A model generated the notes under the pieces. That model had not been told where the DNA came from, made no database searches, and saw only the letters and a program-made list of their open reading frames with translations. The translations under genes and the position numbers were made by a program. Shown here in pieces: positions 44,490 to 53,384 of a stretch of DNA of 64,000 nucleotides. Source of the DNA: Georgenia sp. TF02-10 (lineage in GTDB: Bacteria > Actinomycetota > Actinomycetes > Actinomycetales > Actinomycetaceae); contig NZ_CP094289.1 of NCBI RefSeq assembly GCF_022759505.1, positions 620,001 to 684,000 on the forward strand. The letters are read 5' to 3'. Each line of letters opens with the position of its first letter. Within the stretch, counting starts at the first letter, position 1.

Positions 44490-44579
44490 CCGAGCCGCCC
44501 GAGCCGCCCGAGCCGCCCGAGCCGCCCGAGCTGTCCGGGCCGTCCGAGCCGCCCGCGCCGTCCGAGCCGTCCGAGCCGC
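44490..44579. repeat. 9-bp microsatellite (GAGCCGCCC)
   Basis: Five near-perfect units followed by degenerate ones, upstream of the PAP2 gene. It is open in the PAP2 frame (a Pro-Glu repeat), but the leaderless GTG start downstream makes it more likely non-coding. Confidence 0.8.
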
Positions 44580-44716
44580 GCCACCCTGCCCTGGAGCGGG
44601 CAGCAGCGCAGATCACCGCGCTGCCCCGAGCCGCCCCACCCGGCGCCGCGCCTGTGCGGCCCGTCACGAGCACGTGGTCCGGCGACAGCTCAGCCGCGTC
44701 TCGTACCGTTGAAGGC

Positions 44717-45643
44717 GTGACGCCCCGCCCAGCCCCCCGGACCGCCGCCCGTGCCCTCGCCCTGGCGGTGCTCTGCGCGGCCGGGGTCATGGTGACCTGG
44801 TGGTTCTTCGTCACCACGCCCGTCGGCCAGACCCTCGACAGCCGCTCCTACGACGCCTCGGTGCTCGGCCGCGCCGAGCTCGCCGGCCACGCGCGCACCG
44901 TCCTCGACGTCGTGTCCGTCCCGTTCCTCGCCCTCGCCGCGGCGGTGGCGGCCGGGGTCGCGCTGGCCCGCGGCCGGTGGGGCACCGCCGTCGCCGTCGT
45001 CGCCCTGATCGGCGGGGTGAACCTGGCCACCCAGCTCCTCAAGGAGCACCTGGACCGGCCCGACTTCGGTATCGCCGGGCCGGCCGCCAACTCCCTGCCC
45101 AGCGGCCACACCACGGTGGCCGCGTCCGTGGCCGCCGTCGCCGTGCTCGCCGTCCCGCCCCGCGCGCGCCCGCTGACCATCCTGCTCGGGGCCGGGTACA
45201 CCGCCGCCACCGGCGTGGCGACCATGGTCGGCGGCTGGCATCGAGCCTCCGACGTCGTCGCCGCCGTCCTCCTGGTGGCGGCCGGCACGTTCCTCGCCCT
45301 GGCGCTCCTCGCCCGGGGTGGCCCGGGCCGGCCGGCGGCGCCGCCCGGGCCCGGGACGGGCGCCGCCGGGGGAGCCCCGGGCCACGGAATGGTGCGCGGG
45401 CTGCTGGCGTTGGTGACCGTGGGTGGGGCGGGCGTCGCGGTCCTCGCCCTGGTCGTGACCGCCGCCGCCGACGGCGACCTCGGTCGTTCCCAGGCGCTGC
45501 TCGCCTACGGCGGGGCGGTGGCCGGGGCCGTCGCCGTCACCGCGGCGGTCGGCCTCGGGCTGCTCGCCGTGCTGGCGACGCCGTCGCCCCGGCCGACGCG
45601 GCGGGTACCGGTCCCCGGCCCCGCAGCCCCGGTGCGGCGCTGA
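44717..45643 (+). CDS. PAP2-family membrane phosphatase
   Basis: 308 aa from GTG 44717, with TACCGT 7 nt upstream (leaderless). It has about seven helices. The acid-phosphatase signature is split as KEHLDRP, PSGHT and GWHRASDV, all catalytic positions present. It dephosphorylates lipid phosphates such as undecaprenyl pyrophosphate or phosphatidic acid at the membrane; the substrate cannot be told. The C-terminal half adds helices beyond the core. Confidence 0.92.
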   Translation: MTPRPAPRTAARALALAVLCAAGVMVTWWFFVTTPVGQTLDSRSYDASVLGRAELAGHARTVLDVVSVPFLALAAAVAAGVALARGRWGTAVAVVALIGGVNLATQLLKEHLDRPDFGIAGPAANSLPSGHTTVAASVAAVAVLAVPPRARPLTILLGAGYTAATGVATMVGGWHRASDVVAAVLLVAAGTFLALALLARGGPGRPAAPPGPGTGAAGGAPGHGMVRGLLALVTVGGAGVAVLALVVTAAADGDLGRSQALLAYGGAVAGAVAVTAAVGLGLLAVLATPSPRPTRRVPVPGPAAPVRR

Positions 45644-45875
45644 CGGCGGCTCGCCGGCGGCAGGGACCATTGGGTGGGGCGCCGACCTCCGGCAGCCGCG
45701 GACCGCTGACCGGCGGCCTGACCACCGGCTGGCGCCGACCGCCGCCGACCCCGCCCGACCCCCCGGCGGTGCCGATCCATGTACCGTCAGCCGCGAACCC
45801 CGCCGGCCGCTCCCGCCGGCCACCCCAGGAACGAACGCCGGCCGCTCCCGCGCCGGCCACCCCACGAAGGAACTC

Positions 45876-48620
45876 ATGCCCACGTCCCGCAAGCTCGTCA
45901 TCGTCGAGTCCCCGACCAAGGCCCGCACCATCCGCGGGTACCTCGGCCCGGACTTCGACGTCGAGGCCAGCGTCGGTCACATCCGGGACCTCCCGCAGCC
46001 CTCAGAGCTGCCCCCGGAGATGAAGAAGGGCCCGTACGGCAAGTTCGCCGTCGACGTCGAGGGCAACTTCGACCCCTACTACGTCGTCGATGCCGACAAG
46101 AAAAAGAAGGTCACCGAGCTCCGGCGCGCCCTGAAGGACTCCGACGAGCTCTACCTCGCCACCGACGAGGACCGCGAGGGCGAGGCTATCGCCTGGCACC
46201 TCCTCGACGTCCTCAAGCCCAAGGTCCCGGTCAAGCGGATGGTCTTCCACGAGATCACCCAGGAGGCCATCGCCCGCGCCCTGGCCCAGCCCCGCGACCT
46301 GGACACCCGGCTCGTCGATGCCCAGGAGACCCGCCGCATCCTCGACCGGCTGGTCGGCTACGAGGTCTCCCCGCTGCTCTGGCGCAAGATCAAGCCGGGC
46401 ATCTCCGCCGGCCGGGTGCAGTCCGTCGCCACCCGCCTGGTGGTCCAGCGCGAGCGGGAGCGGATGGCCTTCCGGGCCGCCGCGTACTGGGACGTCACCG
46501 GCACCTTCACCGGCGGCCCGGCCGAGGACCGCGCCCAGTTCGCCGCCCGGCTGGTGTCCCTGGACGGCAAGCGGGTGGCCACCGGCCGGGACTTCGGCGA
46601 CGACGGCGCGCTGCGCCCGGCCGCCGTCAGGGCCGGCACGGTGCACCTGGACCAGGCCCGCGCCACCGCGCTGGCCACCGCCCTGGAGCAGGTCCCGGCC
46701 CGGGTGGTCGGGATGGAGACCAAGCCCTACACCCGCCGCCCGGCGGCCCCGTTCACCACCTCCACCCTGCAGCAGGAGGCCTCCCGCAAGCTGCGGATGA
46801 GCTCCCGGGAGACCATGCGCACCGCGCAGGGGCTCTACGAGAACGGCTACATCACCTACATGCGCACCGACTCCCCGACGCTGTCCGGGCAGGCGGTCGC
46901 CGCCGCCCGCCGGCAGGCCGGGGAGCTCTACGGCGCCGAGTACGTCCCGGACAAGCCCCGGGTCTACGGCGCCAAGGCCAAGGGCGCCCAGGAGGCGCAC
47001 GAGGCCATCCGGCCCGCCGGGGACTCCTTCCGCACCCCCGCGCAGGTGGCCGGGGAGCTCACCGGCGCCCAGTTCCGCCTCTACGAGCTCATCTGGAAGC
47101 GGACGGTCGCCTCCCAGATGGCCGACGCCCGCGGGTCCACCGCCACCGTGCGGGTGGGCGCCGAGCCCACGGTGGACGGCGCCGCCGTCCCCGCCGAGCT
47201 GACCGCCTCGGGCACCGTGATCACCTTCCGCGGCTTCCTCGCCGCCTACGAGGAGGGCCGCGACGCCGACCGGTACGAGACCGGGGAGAAGGACACCCGG
47301 CTGCCGGTGGTCGCCGAGGGCGACGCCGTCGTCACCGACGCGGTCACCGCCGACGGGCACGAGACCACCCCGCCGCCGCGGTACACCGAGGCCAGCCTGG
47401 TCAAGGCGCTGGAGGAGCGCGGGATCGGCCGCCCGTCCACCTACGCCGCGACCATCTCGGTCATCACCGACCGCGGGTACGTCGAGCGCCGCGGCCAGGC
47501 GCTGGTGCCCACCTGGCTCGCGTTCTCCGTGGTGCGGCTGCTGGAGGAGAACCTCCCGCGGCTGGTCGACTACGACTTCACCGCCGAGATGGAGTCGGAC
47601 CTGGACCGCATCGCCGCCGGCGCCGAGGACCGGGTGGACTGGCTCGCCCGGTTCTACCGTGGCGACGGCGCCGCCGACCACCCCGGGCTGCGCGGCCTGG
47701 TCGAGGGGCTGGGGGACATCGACGCCCGCGCGGTCAACAGCATCGACATCGGCGACGGCATCACCCTGCGGGTGGGCCGGTACGGCCCGTACCTGGAGAC
47801 CGCCGCCACCGACGGTCAGGAGGGCCGGCGGGCCGCCGTCCCGGATGACGTCGCCCCCGACGAGCTCACCGTGGCCAAGGCCCACGAGCTGCTCGAGCGG
47901 CAGTCCGACGACGGCCGCGAGCTCGGCACCGACCCGGCCACCGGGCACACGATCGTGGTGAAGAACGGCCGGTTCGGGCCCTACGTCACCGAGGTCCTGC
48001 CCGAGGCCGACGACGACGCCGCCGCGGCGCCGTCGGGCAAGAAGGCGGCGAAGAAGACCGCCGCCAAGCCGCGCACGGCCTCCCTGTTCAAGTCCATGCA
48101 GATGGAGACGGTCACCCTGGCGGACGCGCTGCGGCTGCTGTCGCTGCCCCGGGTGGTCGGCACCGACCCCGAGGGGGTGGAGATCACCGCCCAGAACGGC
48201 CGGTACGGGCCCTACCTCAAGCGGGGCACCGACTCCCGGTCGCTGGAGAACGAGGAGCAGATCTTCGACATCACCGTGGACGAGGCCCTCGCGATCTACG
48301 CCCAGCCCAAGCGCGGGCGCGGGGCCACCACCCGCCCGCCGCTGCGCGAGCTGGGCACCGACCCGGTGACCGAGAGGCCGGTCGTGGTCAAGGACGGCCG
48401 GTTCGGCCCCTACGTCACCGACGGGCAGACCAACGCGACCCTGCGCAAGGACGACCCGGTGGAGTCCCTCACCGCCGAGCGGGCCTACGAGCTCCTCGCG
48501 GAGAAGCGGGCCAAGGGCCCGGCCAAGAAGCCGGCCCGGAAGACCGCGGCGAGCACCCGGAAGCCAGCGTCGGGCACCCGGAAGGCCGGGACCAGCCGGA
48601 AGGCCGCGGCGGAGAAGTAG
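45876..48620 (+). CDS. topA: DNA topoisomerase I
   Basis: 914 aa from ATG 45876, with GAAGGA 6 nt upstream. The Toprim domain begins VIVESPTKARTIRGYLG and contains TDEDREGEAIAWH. The catalytic tyrosine is about residue 328 in ENGYITYMRTDSPTLS. Instead of zinc fingers the C-terminus has several GRYGPY/GRFGPYVT-type repeats and a Lys/Ala tail, the actinobacterial form that aids processivity. It relaxes negative supercoils. Same order (topA then holB region) as in mycobacteria, with extra genes in between. Confidence 0.98.
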   Translation: MPTSRKLVIVESPTKARTIRGYLGPDFDVEASVGHIRDLPQPSELPPEMKKGPYGKFAVDVEGNFDPYYVVDADKKKKVTELRRALKDSDELYLATDEDREGEAIAWHLLDVLKPKVPVKRMVFHEITQEAIARALAQPRDLDTRLVDAQETRRILDRLVGYEVSPLLWRKIKPGISAGRVQSVATRLVVQRERERMAFRAAAYWDVTGTFTGGPAEDRAQFAARLVSLDGKRVATGRDFGDDGALRPAAVRAGTVHLDQARATALATALEQVPARVVGMETKPYTRRPAAPFTTSTLQQEASRKLRMSSRETMRTAQGLYENGYITYMRTDSPTLSGQAVAAARRQAGELYGAEYVPDKPRVYGAKAKGAQEAHEAIRPAGDSFRTPAQVAGELTGAQFRLYELIWKRTVASQMADARGSTATVRVGAEPTVDGAAVPAELTASGTVITFRGFLAAYEEGRDADRYETGEKDTRLPVVAEGDAVVTDAVTADGHETTPPPRYTEASLVKALEERGIGRPSTYAATISVITDRGYVERRGQALVPTWLAFSVVRLLEENLPRLVDYDFTAEMESDLDRIAAGAEDRVDWLARFYRGDGAADHPGLRGLVEGLGDIDARAVNSIDIGDGITLRVGRYGPYLETAATDGQEGRRAAVPDDVAPDELTVAKAHELLERQSDDGRELGTDPATGHTIVVKNGRFGPYVTEVLPEADDDAAAAPSGKKAAKKTAAKPRTASLFKSMQMETVTLADALRLLSLPRVVGTDPEGVEITAQNGRYGPYLKRGTDSRSLENEEQIFDITVDEALAIYAQPKRGRGATTRPPLRELGTDPVTERPVVVKDGRFGPYVTDGQTNATLRKDDPVESLTAERAYELLAEKRAKGPAKKPARKTAASTRKPASGTRKAGTSRKAAAEK

Positions 48621-48667
48621 TCAGGTGCGCGCGGGCTGAACGTCCCGGGCACGGCACCTTCCGCGCC

Positions 48668-48786
48668 GGGGTCGCTGCCGCGCCTGGGTCGCCGCCGCGC
48701 GTGGGCCGCCGCCGCGCCGGGCCCCCGCCGCGCCTGGCCCGGCGCCGCGCCTGGGTCGCCGCCGCGCCTGGGTCGCTGCCGCGCCA
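48668..48786. repeat. About seven imperfect 17-bp repeats after topA
   Basis: Units of the type GGGTCGCTGCCGCGCCT run head to tail in the 257-bp gap between topA and the peptide transporter. No terminator stem is evident apart from these. Confidence 0.75.
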
Positions 48787-48877
48787 GCCAGGCCGTGGCG
48801 GTGATCTGCCTCGCACTCCGCCGCCGTCGGGATATGGCCAGCTGGCGTCGGGGCAGCCGCGGTGCCAGAGTCCCCGG

Positions 48878-50371
48878 GTGGACAGCGACACGACGCAGAC
48901 GACCACACCACCGCCCGGCCCGGCCCCAGCGGGACGGCAGCGGACCTTCTTCGGCCACCCGCTCGGCCTGGCGAACCTCGCCGGCGTGGAGATGTGGGAG
49001 CGGTTCAGCTTCTACGGGATGCAGGGCATCCTCGTCTACTACCTGTACTACTCGGCCACCGAGGGCGGGCTCGGCCTGAGCGAGGCGGAGGCCACCTCGA
49101 TCGTCGGTGCGTACGGCGGGCTGGTGTACCTCTCGTCGGTCCTCGGCGCCTGGGTCGCCGACCGGCTGCTCGGCGCCGAACGCACCCTGACCAGCGCCGC
49201 CGTCCTCATCATGCTCGGGCACATCTCGCTGGCCGTGATCCCCAGCTTCCTCGGCGTCGGCGTCGGGCTGGTCTGCGTCGCCCTCGGCGCGGGCACCCTG
49301 AAGGCGACGACGAGCGCGGTGCTCGGCGACATGTACGCGTCGGGGGACGACCGCCGCGACGCCGGGTTCTCCATCTACTACATGGCCGTCAACCTCGGCG
49401 CCCTCTTCGGTCCGCTGCTCACCGGCCTGCTCTGGGACATGCGCGGCTTCCACTGGGGCTTCGGCCTCGCCGCCCTGGGCATGGCGGCCGGGCTCGTGCA
49501 GTACCTCCTGCTGCGCCGCTCCACCGTCGGCTCGGCCGGCCGGGAGGTGCCCAACCCGCTGCCGGCCGCCCAGCGCGTCCGGTACGCCGGGCTCGTCCTC
49601 GCGGTGCTGGCCGTCGTCGCGGTGCTGTCCGTGGTCGGGGTGATCACCGCGGCCCGGCTGTCCGGGATCGTCGTCGTGCTGACCCTGCTGGCCGCCGTCG
49701 GCCTCTTCGCGCTCATGCTCACCTCGCGGAAGATCTCCGACGTGGAGCGCAGCCGGGTCGTCTCGTTCATCCCGATGTTCGTCGCGAGCGCGGCGTTCTG
49801 GTCGCTGTTCCAGCAGCAGTTCACGGTGGTCGCGGTCTACTCCGACCAGCGGCTGGACCGGACGCTCTTCGGCTGGGAGATGCCGCCGAGCTGGGTGACG
49901 TCGATCAACCCGATCTTCATCATCGTCTTCGCCGGCGTCTTCGCCGCGATGTGGCAGCGGCTCGGGCCCCGGCAGCCCTCGACGCCGTGGAAGTTCGCCA
50001 TCGGCACCACCGTCATGGGCGCCGCGTTCCTGCTGTTCATCCCGTACGCCGGCGGCGGGCCCAACAGCACCCCGCTGCTGTGGCTGGTGCTCATCCTCTT
50101 CCTGTTCACCATCGCCGAGCTGTGCCTGTCGCCGGTCGGGCAGTCCCTGTCGACGAAGCTCGCGCCGCAGGCGTTCCACACCCAGATGATCGCCCTGTAC
50201 TTCCTCTCGGTCGCCGTCGGCTCGGCGGCCTCGGGGTGGCTGGCCCGGTTCTACGACCCGAGCCACGAGGTGCCGTACTTCCTCGTCCTCGGCGGCGCCT
50301 CGGTGCTCGTCGGGCTCGTCATCGCGCTGACGAACGGGTGGATCAGCAAGAAGATGGCGGGCGTGCGGTAG
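48878..50371 (+). CDS. POT-family proton-dependent oligopeptide transporter
   Basis: 497 aa from GTG 48878. CAGAGT lies 6 nt upstream, a weaker leaderless box. The proton-coupling motif (VEMWERFSFYGMQGILVYYL, i.e. E-x-x-E-R) and GALFGPLLTGLLWD with HWGFGLAALGM identify the DtpT/PTR2 group, with 12-14 helices. It imports di- and tripeptides. Confidence 0.95.
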   Translation: MDSDTTQTTTPPPGPAPAGRQRTFFGHPLGLANLAGVEMWERFSFYGMQGILVYYLYYSATEGGLGLSEAEATSIVGAYGGLVYLSSVLGAWVADRLLGAERTLTSAAVLIMLGHISLAVIPSFLGVGVGLVCVALGAGTLKATTSAVLGDMYASGDDRRDAGFSIYYMAVNLGALFGPLLTGLLWDMRGFHWGFGLAALGMAAGLVQYLLLRRSTVGSAGREVPNPLPAAQRVRYAGLVLAVLAVVAVLSVVGVITAARLSGIVVVLTLLAAVGLFALMLTSRKISDVERSRVVSFIPMFVASAAFWSLFQQQFTVVAVYSDQRLDRTLFGWEMPPSWVTSINPIFIIVFAGVFAAMWQRLGPRQPSTPWKFAIGTTVMGAAFLLFIPYAGGGPNSTPLLWLVLILFLFTIAELCLSPVGQSLSTKLAPQAFHTQMIALYFLSVAVGSAASGWLARFYDPSHEVPYFLVLGGASVLVGLVIALTNGWISKKMAGVR

Positions 50372-50460
50372 GGGCGCGGGCTGGCGCGGGCAGGCGCCGG
50401 ACGCCGGACCCGCACGCCGGACCCGGGCGCCGGACCCGCACGCCGGGCGCAGCCCCGCGC

Positions 50461-51180
50461 TCAGGGCGTCTCGGCGGTGCCAGCGTCGGCCGTGCGCCCG
50501 GGCGCGCCGATCGCGCCGGCGATGCGCTGCTCGAAGGACTCGGTCGTGGCGTCGGGCAGCACGACCAGCCCCTGCAGCTCCTTGGTGGCGCGGCGGTACG
50601 CCGACTGCCGCTCGGCGTAGGTGGCGCCCGGGTCGTCGGCCAGAGCGATGAGCCGCTTGGCCCGCACCAGGGCCTGCTGCTCGGCGACCGAGAAGCCCGA
50701 CGCCCGCCGGCGCCGGGCCTCCTGCTCGGCGACGCTGAAGGCGGTCTCGAACCGGCGGACGGCGTCGCGGTACTCGGCCAGGCGGTGCGGGTCCTCCAGC
50801 TCGGCGGGGTCCTCGGGGCGGGCCGCGTCCGCGTCCCGCCGGGCGCGGTGGAAGTCCACCGTGAGCGGCTCGCGCATGTCGGTCATCAGCGGGTAGTCGA
50901 TGAGCTTGGCGATGTCGAGCTCGTAGTCGAGCCACCGGCTGTTGACCGCGTCGTGCCGGGCCAGGGTGCGGTCGATCTCGCCCCGGGTGACCCGGGCCCG
51001 CTCGGCCTCCTCGGCGCGGGCGCCGTACTTGATCCGGGCGAGCTCGATCTTGTCCCGCCGACGGCGCTCGTCCCACTTCCGCACGCCCTTGACGAACCCG
51101 GTGACGGCACCGCCGACGGCGGGGCCGAGCGGGAAGACGAGCCACCAGAAGTCGCCCGCGAACTGCAGGATGGCGTCCAC
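50461..51180 (-). CDS. Membrane-anchored hypothetical protein
   Basis: 239 aa from GTG 51180, with TAGACT 7 nt upstream (leaderless). One N-terminal helix (FWWLVFPLGPAVGGAVTGF) is followed by a highly charged alpha-helical, probably coiled-coil region (KWDERRRRDKIELARIK) and two copies of an FSVAEQ-A motif (FSVAEQEARRRR and FSVAEQQALVRA). Function unknown; the layout suggests a scaffold-like cytoplasmic helix bundle tethered to the membrane. Confidence 0.85.
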   Translation of the reverse strand: MDAILQFAGDFWWLVFPLGPAVGGAVTGFVKGVRKWDERRRRDKIELARIKYGARAEEAERARVTRGEIDRTLARHDAVNSRWLDYELDIAKLIDYPLMTDMREPLTVDFHRARRDADAARPEDPAELEDPHRLAEYRDAVRRFETAFSVAEQEARRRRASGFSVAEQQALVRAKRLIALADDPGATYAERQSAYRRATKELQGLVVLPDATTESFEQRIAGAIGAPGRTADAGTAETP

Positions 51181-51258
51181 CCGGCGAAGTCTAGGCAGTG
51201 GCGTAGATCGCGAGCCGGGGTTTCGGGCGCCGTGACGCCGACGGCGGCCGCGGCGGGA

Positions 51259-51441
51259 GGCCGACGGCGGCACCCGCGCGGGCGTACCGGGCGGCACCCG
51301 CGTACGCCTGCGGGACGCGAGCCGCGCAGGCCGACCGGGCGGCACCCGCGCAAGCCGACCCGGCAGCCGCGGATGCCTACAAGGCGGCAGCCGTGCGGGC
51401 CGACCGGGCGGCGGCCGCGCATGCCGACCGGGCGGCAGCTG
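51259..51441. repeat. 24-bp minisatellite between divergent genes
   Basis: About eight imperfect copies of a GGCCGACCGGGCGGCACCCG-type unit fill the gap between the two divergent leaderless genes. The tract ends about 35 bp before the oxidoreductase start. Confidence 0.75.
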
Positions 51442-51475
51442 GGCGCCTTCCCGGCGGCGCCCGTACGCTGCCCGG

Positions 51476-52525
51476 GTGACCGTGGACACCCCCGCCCCCG
51501 CCCCTGCCCTGCCCGCTCCGCCCGACCCGGCCGCCGCCCCGCCGGTGCGCTGGGGCATCCTCGGCCCGGGCGGCATCGCCCGGAAGTTCGCCCGCGAGGT
51601 GCCCGCCCGCACGGCCAGCCGCGTGGTCGCCGTCGGTTCCCGCAGCGCCGACCGGGCGGCGGCCTTCGCCGCCGAGCACGGGATCGAGCACAGCCACGGC
51701 AGCTATGCGGACCTGGTGGCCGACGACGACGTCGACGCGGTCTACGTGGCGAGCCCGCACTCCGCCCACCGCGACCACGCCCTCCTCGCGCTGGAGGCCG
51801 GCAAGCCCGTGCTGGTGGAGAAGGCGTTCACCCGCAACGCCGCCGAGGCGCGGGAGGTCTTCGCCGCCGCCCGGGCCCGCGGCCTGTTCGCCATGGAGGC
51901 GATGTGGAGCCGCTTCCTGCCCCACCAGGTGGCGCTGCGCGCGGTGGTCGCCTCGGGCGAGCTCGGCGAGGTGCTCGCCGTCGCCGCCGACCACGGCCAG
52001 CGGCTGGACCAGGTCGAGCGGCTGCGCGCCCCCCAGCTGGCCGGCGGCGCCCTGCTCGACCTGGGGGTCTACCCGATCTCCTTCACCCACAGCCTGCTCG
52101 GCCCACCGGCCGGCGTGCACGCCGCCGGGGCGCTGACCGACCTGGGCGTGGACGCGCACGAGGCCGTCACCCTGACCTACGCCGACGCCCACCCCCGCAC
52201 CGTGGCGGTGTGCACCGCGAACATGTGGGCCCGCACGCCCACCACGGCGACGGTGGCCGGGACCGAGGCCCGGATCGACGTCCACAGCCGCTTCTACGCG
52301 CCCAGCACCTTCACCGTCACGGCCACCGACGGGCGCGCCTGGCGGTGGACCCCGTCGGCCGACGCCGAGCCGGCCGGGTTCGAGCACGAGGCCGCCGAGG
52401 TGGCCCGGTGCCTGGCCGAGGGTCGCACCGAGTCGGCAGTGATGCCGTGGCAGGCGACCCTGGAGGTCATGGAGACCATGGACGAGGTGCGGCGCCAGCT
52501 CGGCGTGGTCTACCCGGGGGAGTAG
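51476..52525 (+). CDS. Gfo/Idh/MocA-family oxidoreductase
   Basis: 349 aa from GTG 51476, with TACGCT 6 nt upstream (leaderless). The Rossmann motif WGILGPGGIARKFA and VYVASPHSAHRDHALLALEAG are present. The catalytic EKP motif reads EKA (PVLVEKAFT), as in the trans-dihydrodiol dehydrogenase branch. NAD(P)-dependent, acting on sugars or related polyols; substrate unknown. Confidence 0.93.
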   Translation: MTVDTPAPAPALPAPPDPAAAPPVRWGILGPGGIARKFAREVPARTASRVVAVGSRSADRAAAFAAEHGIEHSHGSYADLVADDDVDAVYVASPHSAHRDHALLALEAGKPVLVEKAFTRNAAEAREVFAAARARGLFAMEAMWSRFLPHQVALRAVVASGELGEVLAVAADHGQRLDQVERLRAPQLAGGALLDLGVYPISFTHSLLGPPAGVHAAGALTDLGVDAHEAVTLTYADAHPRTVAVCTANMWARTPTTATVAGTEARIDVHSRFYAPSTFTVTATDGRAWRWTPSADAEPAGFEHEAAEVARCLAEGRTESAVMPWQATLEVMETMDEVRRQLGVVYPGE

Positions 52526-52703
52526 CCGCGGGACGCGGCGCCGCCGGGCCGGGCCGCCGAGATCAGCGGTGCTGACGCCGAGACTGCCAAGACGGCCGTC
52601 CGGGGCGACCATCGTGACGGTCTCGCCCCGGCCGGGGCCGGTACCGCCCCCGGCCGGGGGATCGCCGGCCGGGGCCGTCGGCGCCGGCGGATACCCTGGC
52701 GGC

Positions 52704-53384
52704 GTGCCACGCCCGCCGAGCCCGCCCGCCGCCGCGCCGCCCCACCGGGGCTGCTTCGTGGCGCTCGAGGGCGGCGACGGCGCGGGCAAGACCACCCAGC
52801 GGGACCTCCTCGGCAGCTGGCTGCGCGGCCTGGGCCACGAGGTGGTCCTCACCCGCGAGCCGGGCGGCACCCCGCTCGGGCGGGTGCTGCGCGACGCCGT
52901 CCTGCACGGGGAGGACGTGGACCCGCGCACCGAGGCGCTGCTCTACGCCACCGACCGGGCCCACCACGTCCACAGCCTGGTCCGGCCCGCGCTGGCCCGC
53001 GGCGCCGTCGTCATCACCGACCGCTACCTCGACTCCTCGGTGGCCTACCAGGGCAGCGGCCGGGGCCTCGGCCCGGCCGAGATCCGGGACCTGTCCCTAT
53101 GGGCGGCCGAGGGGCTGGTGCCGGACCTGACCATCCTGCTCGACGTCGACCCGGCCACCGGCGACGCCCGCCGCACCGGGGACCCGGACCGGATCGAGCG
53201 GGAGCCGACCGAGTTCCACCGGCAGGTCCGCCACCACTTCCTGGACCTGGCCGCGGCCGCGCCGGAGCGCTACCTCGTGCTCGACGCGGCGCTGCCCCGC
53301 GAGCAGATCCACGCGGCCGCCCGGGCCCGGGTGGCCGGGCTGCTCCCCGCGCCCGGCCCGGCGCTCACCGGGCGGCAGCGGTGA
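52704..53384 (+). CDS. tmk: Thymidylate kinase
   Basis: 226 aa from GTG 52704, with TACCCT 6 nt upstream (leaderless). P-loop VALEGGDGAGKTTQ, DR motif TDRYLDSSVAYQG, and LTREPGGTPLG are intact. It phosphorylates dTMP to dTDP for DNA synthesis. The stop overlaps the holB start (GTGA). Confidence 0.96.
   Translation: MPRPPSPPAAAPPHRGCFVALEGGDGAGKTTQRDLLGSWLRGLGHEVVLTREPGGTPLGRVLRDAVLHGEDVDPRTEALLYATDRAHHVHSLVRPALARGAVVITDRYLDSSVAYQGSGRGLGPAEIRDLSLWAAEGLVPDLTILLDVDPATGDARRTGDPDRIEREPTEFHRQVRHHFLDLAAAAPERYLVLDAALPREQIHAAARARVAGLLPAPGPALTGRQR

Noticed and set aside
44414-44716. N-terminal extension of PAP2 through the Pro-Glu repeat
   Set aside because: The TACCGT box 7 nt before GTG 44717 and the start of the first membrane helix support the shorter form.
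48485-51145. Long minus-strand frame opposite the POT transporter
   Set aside because: No recognisable domain; the plus strand encodes an intact POT protein with a leaderless start.
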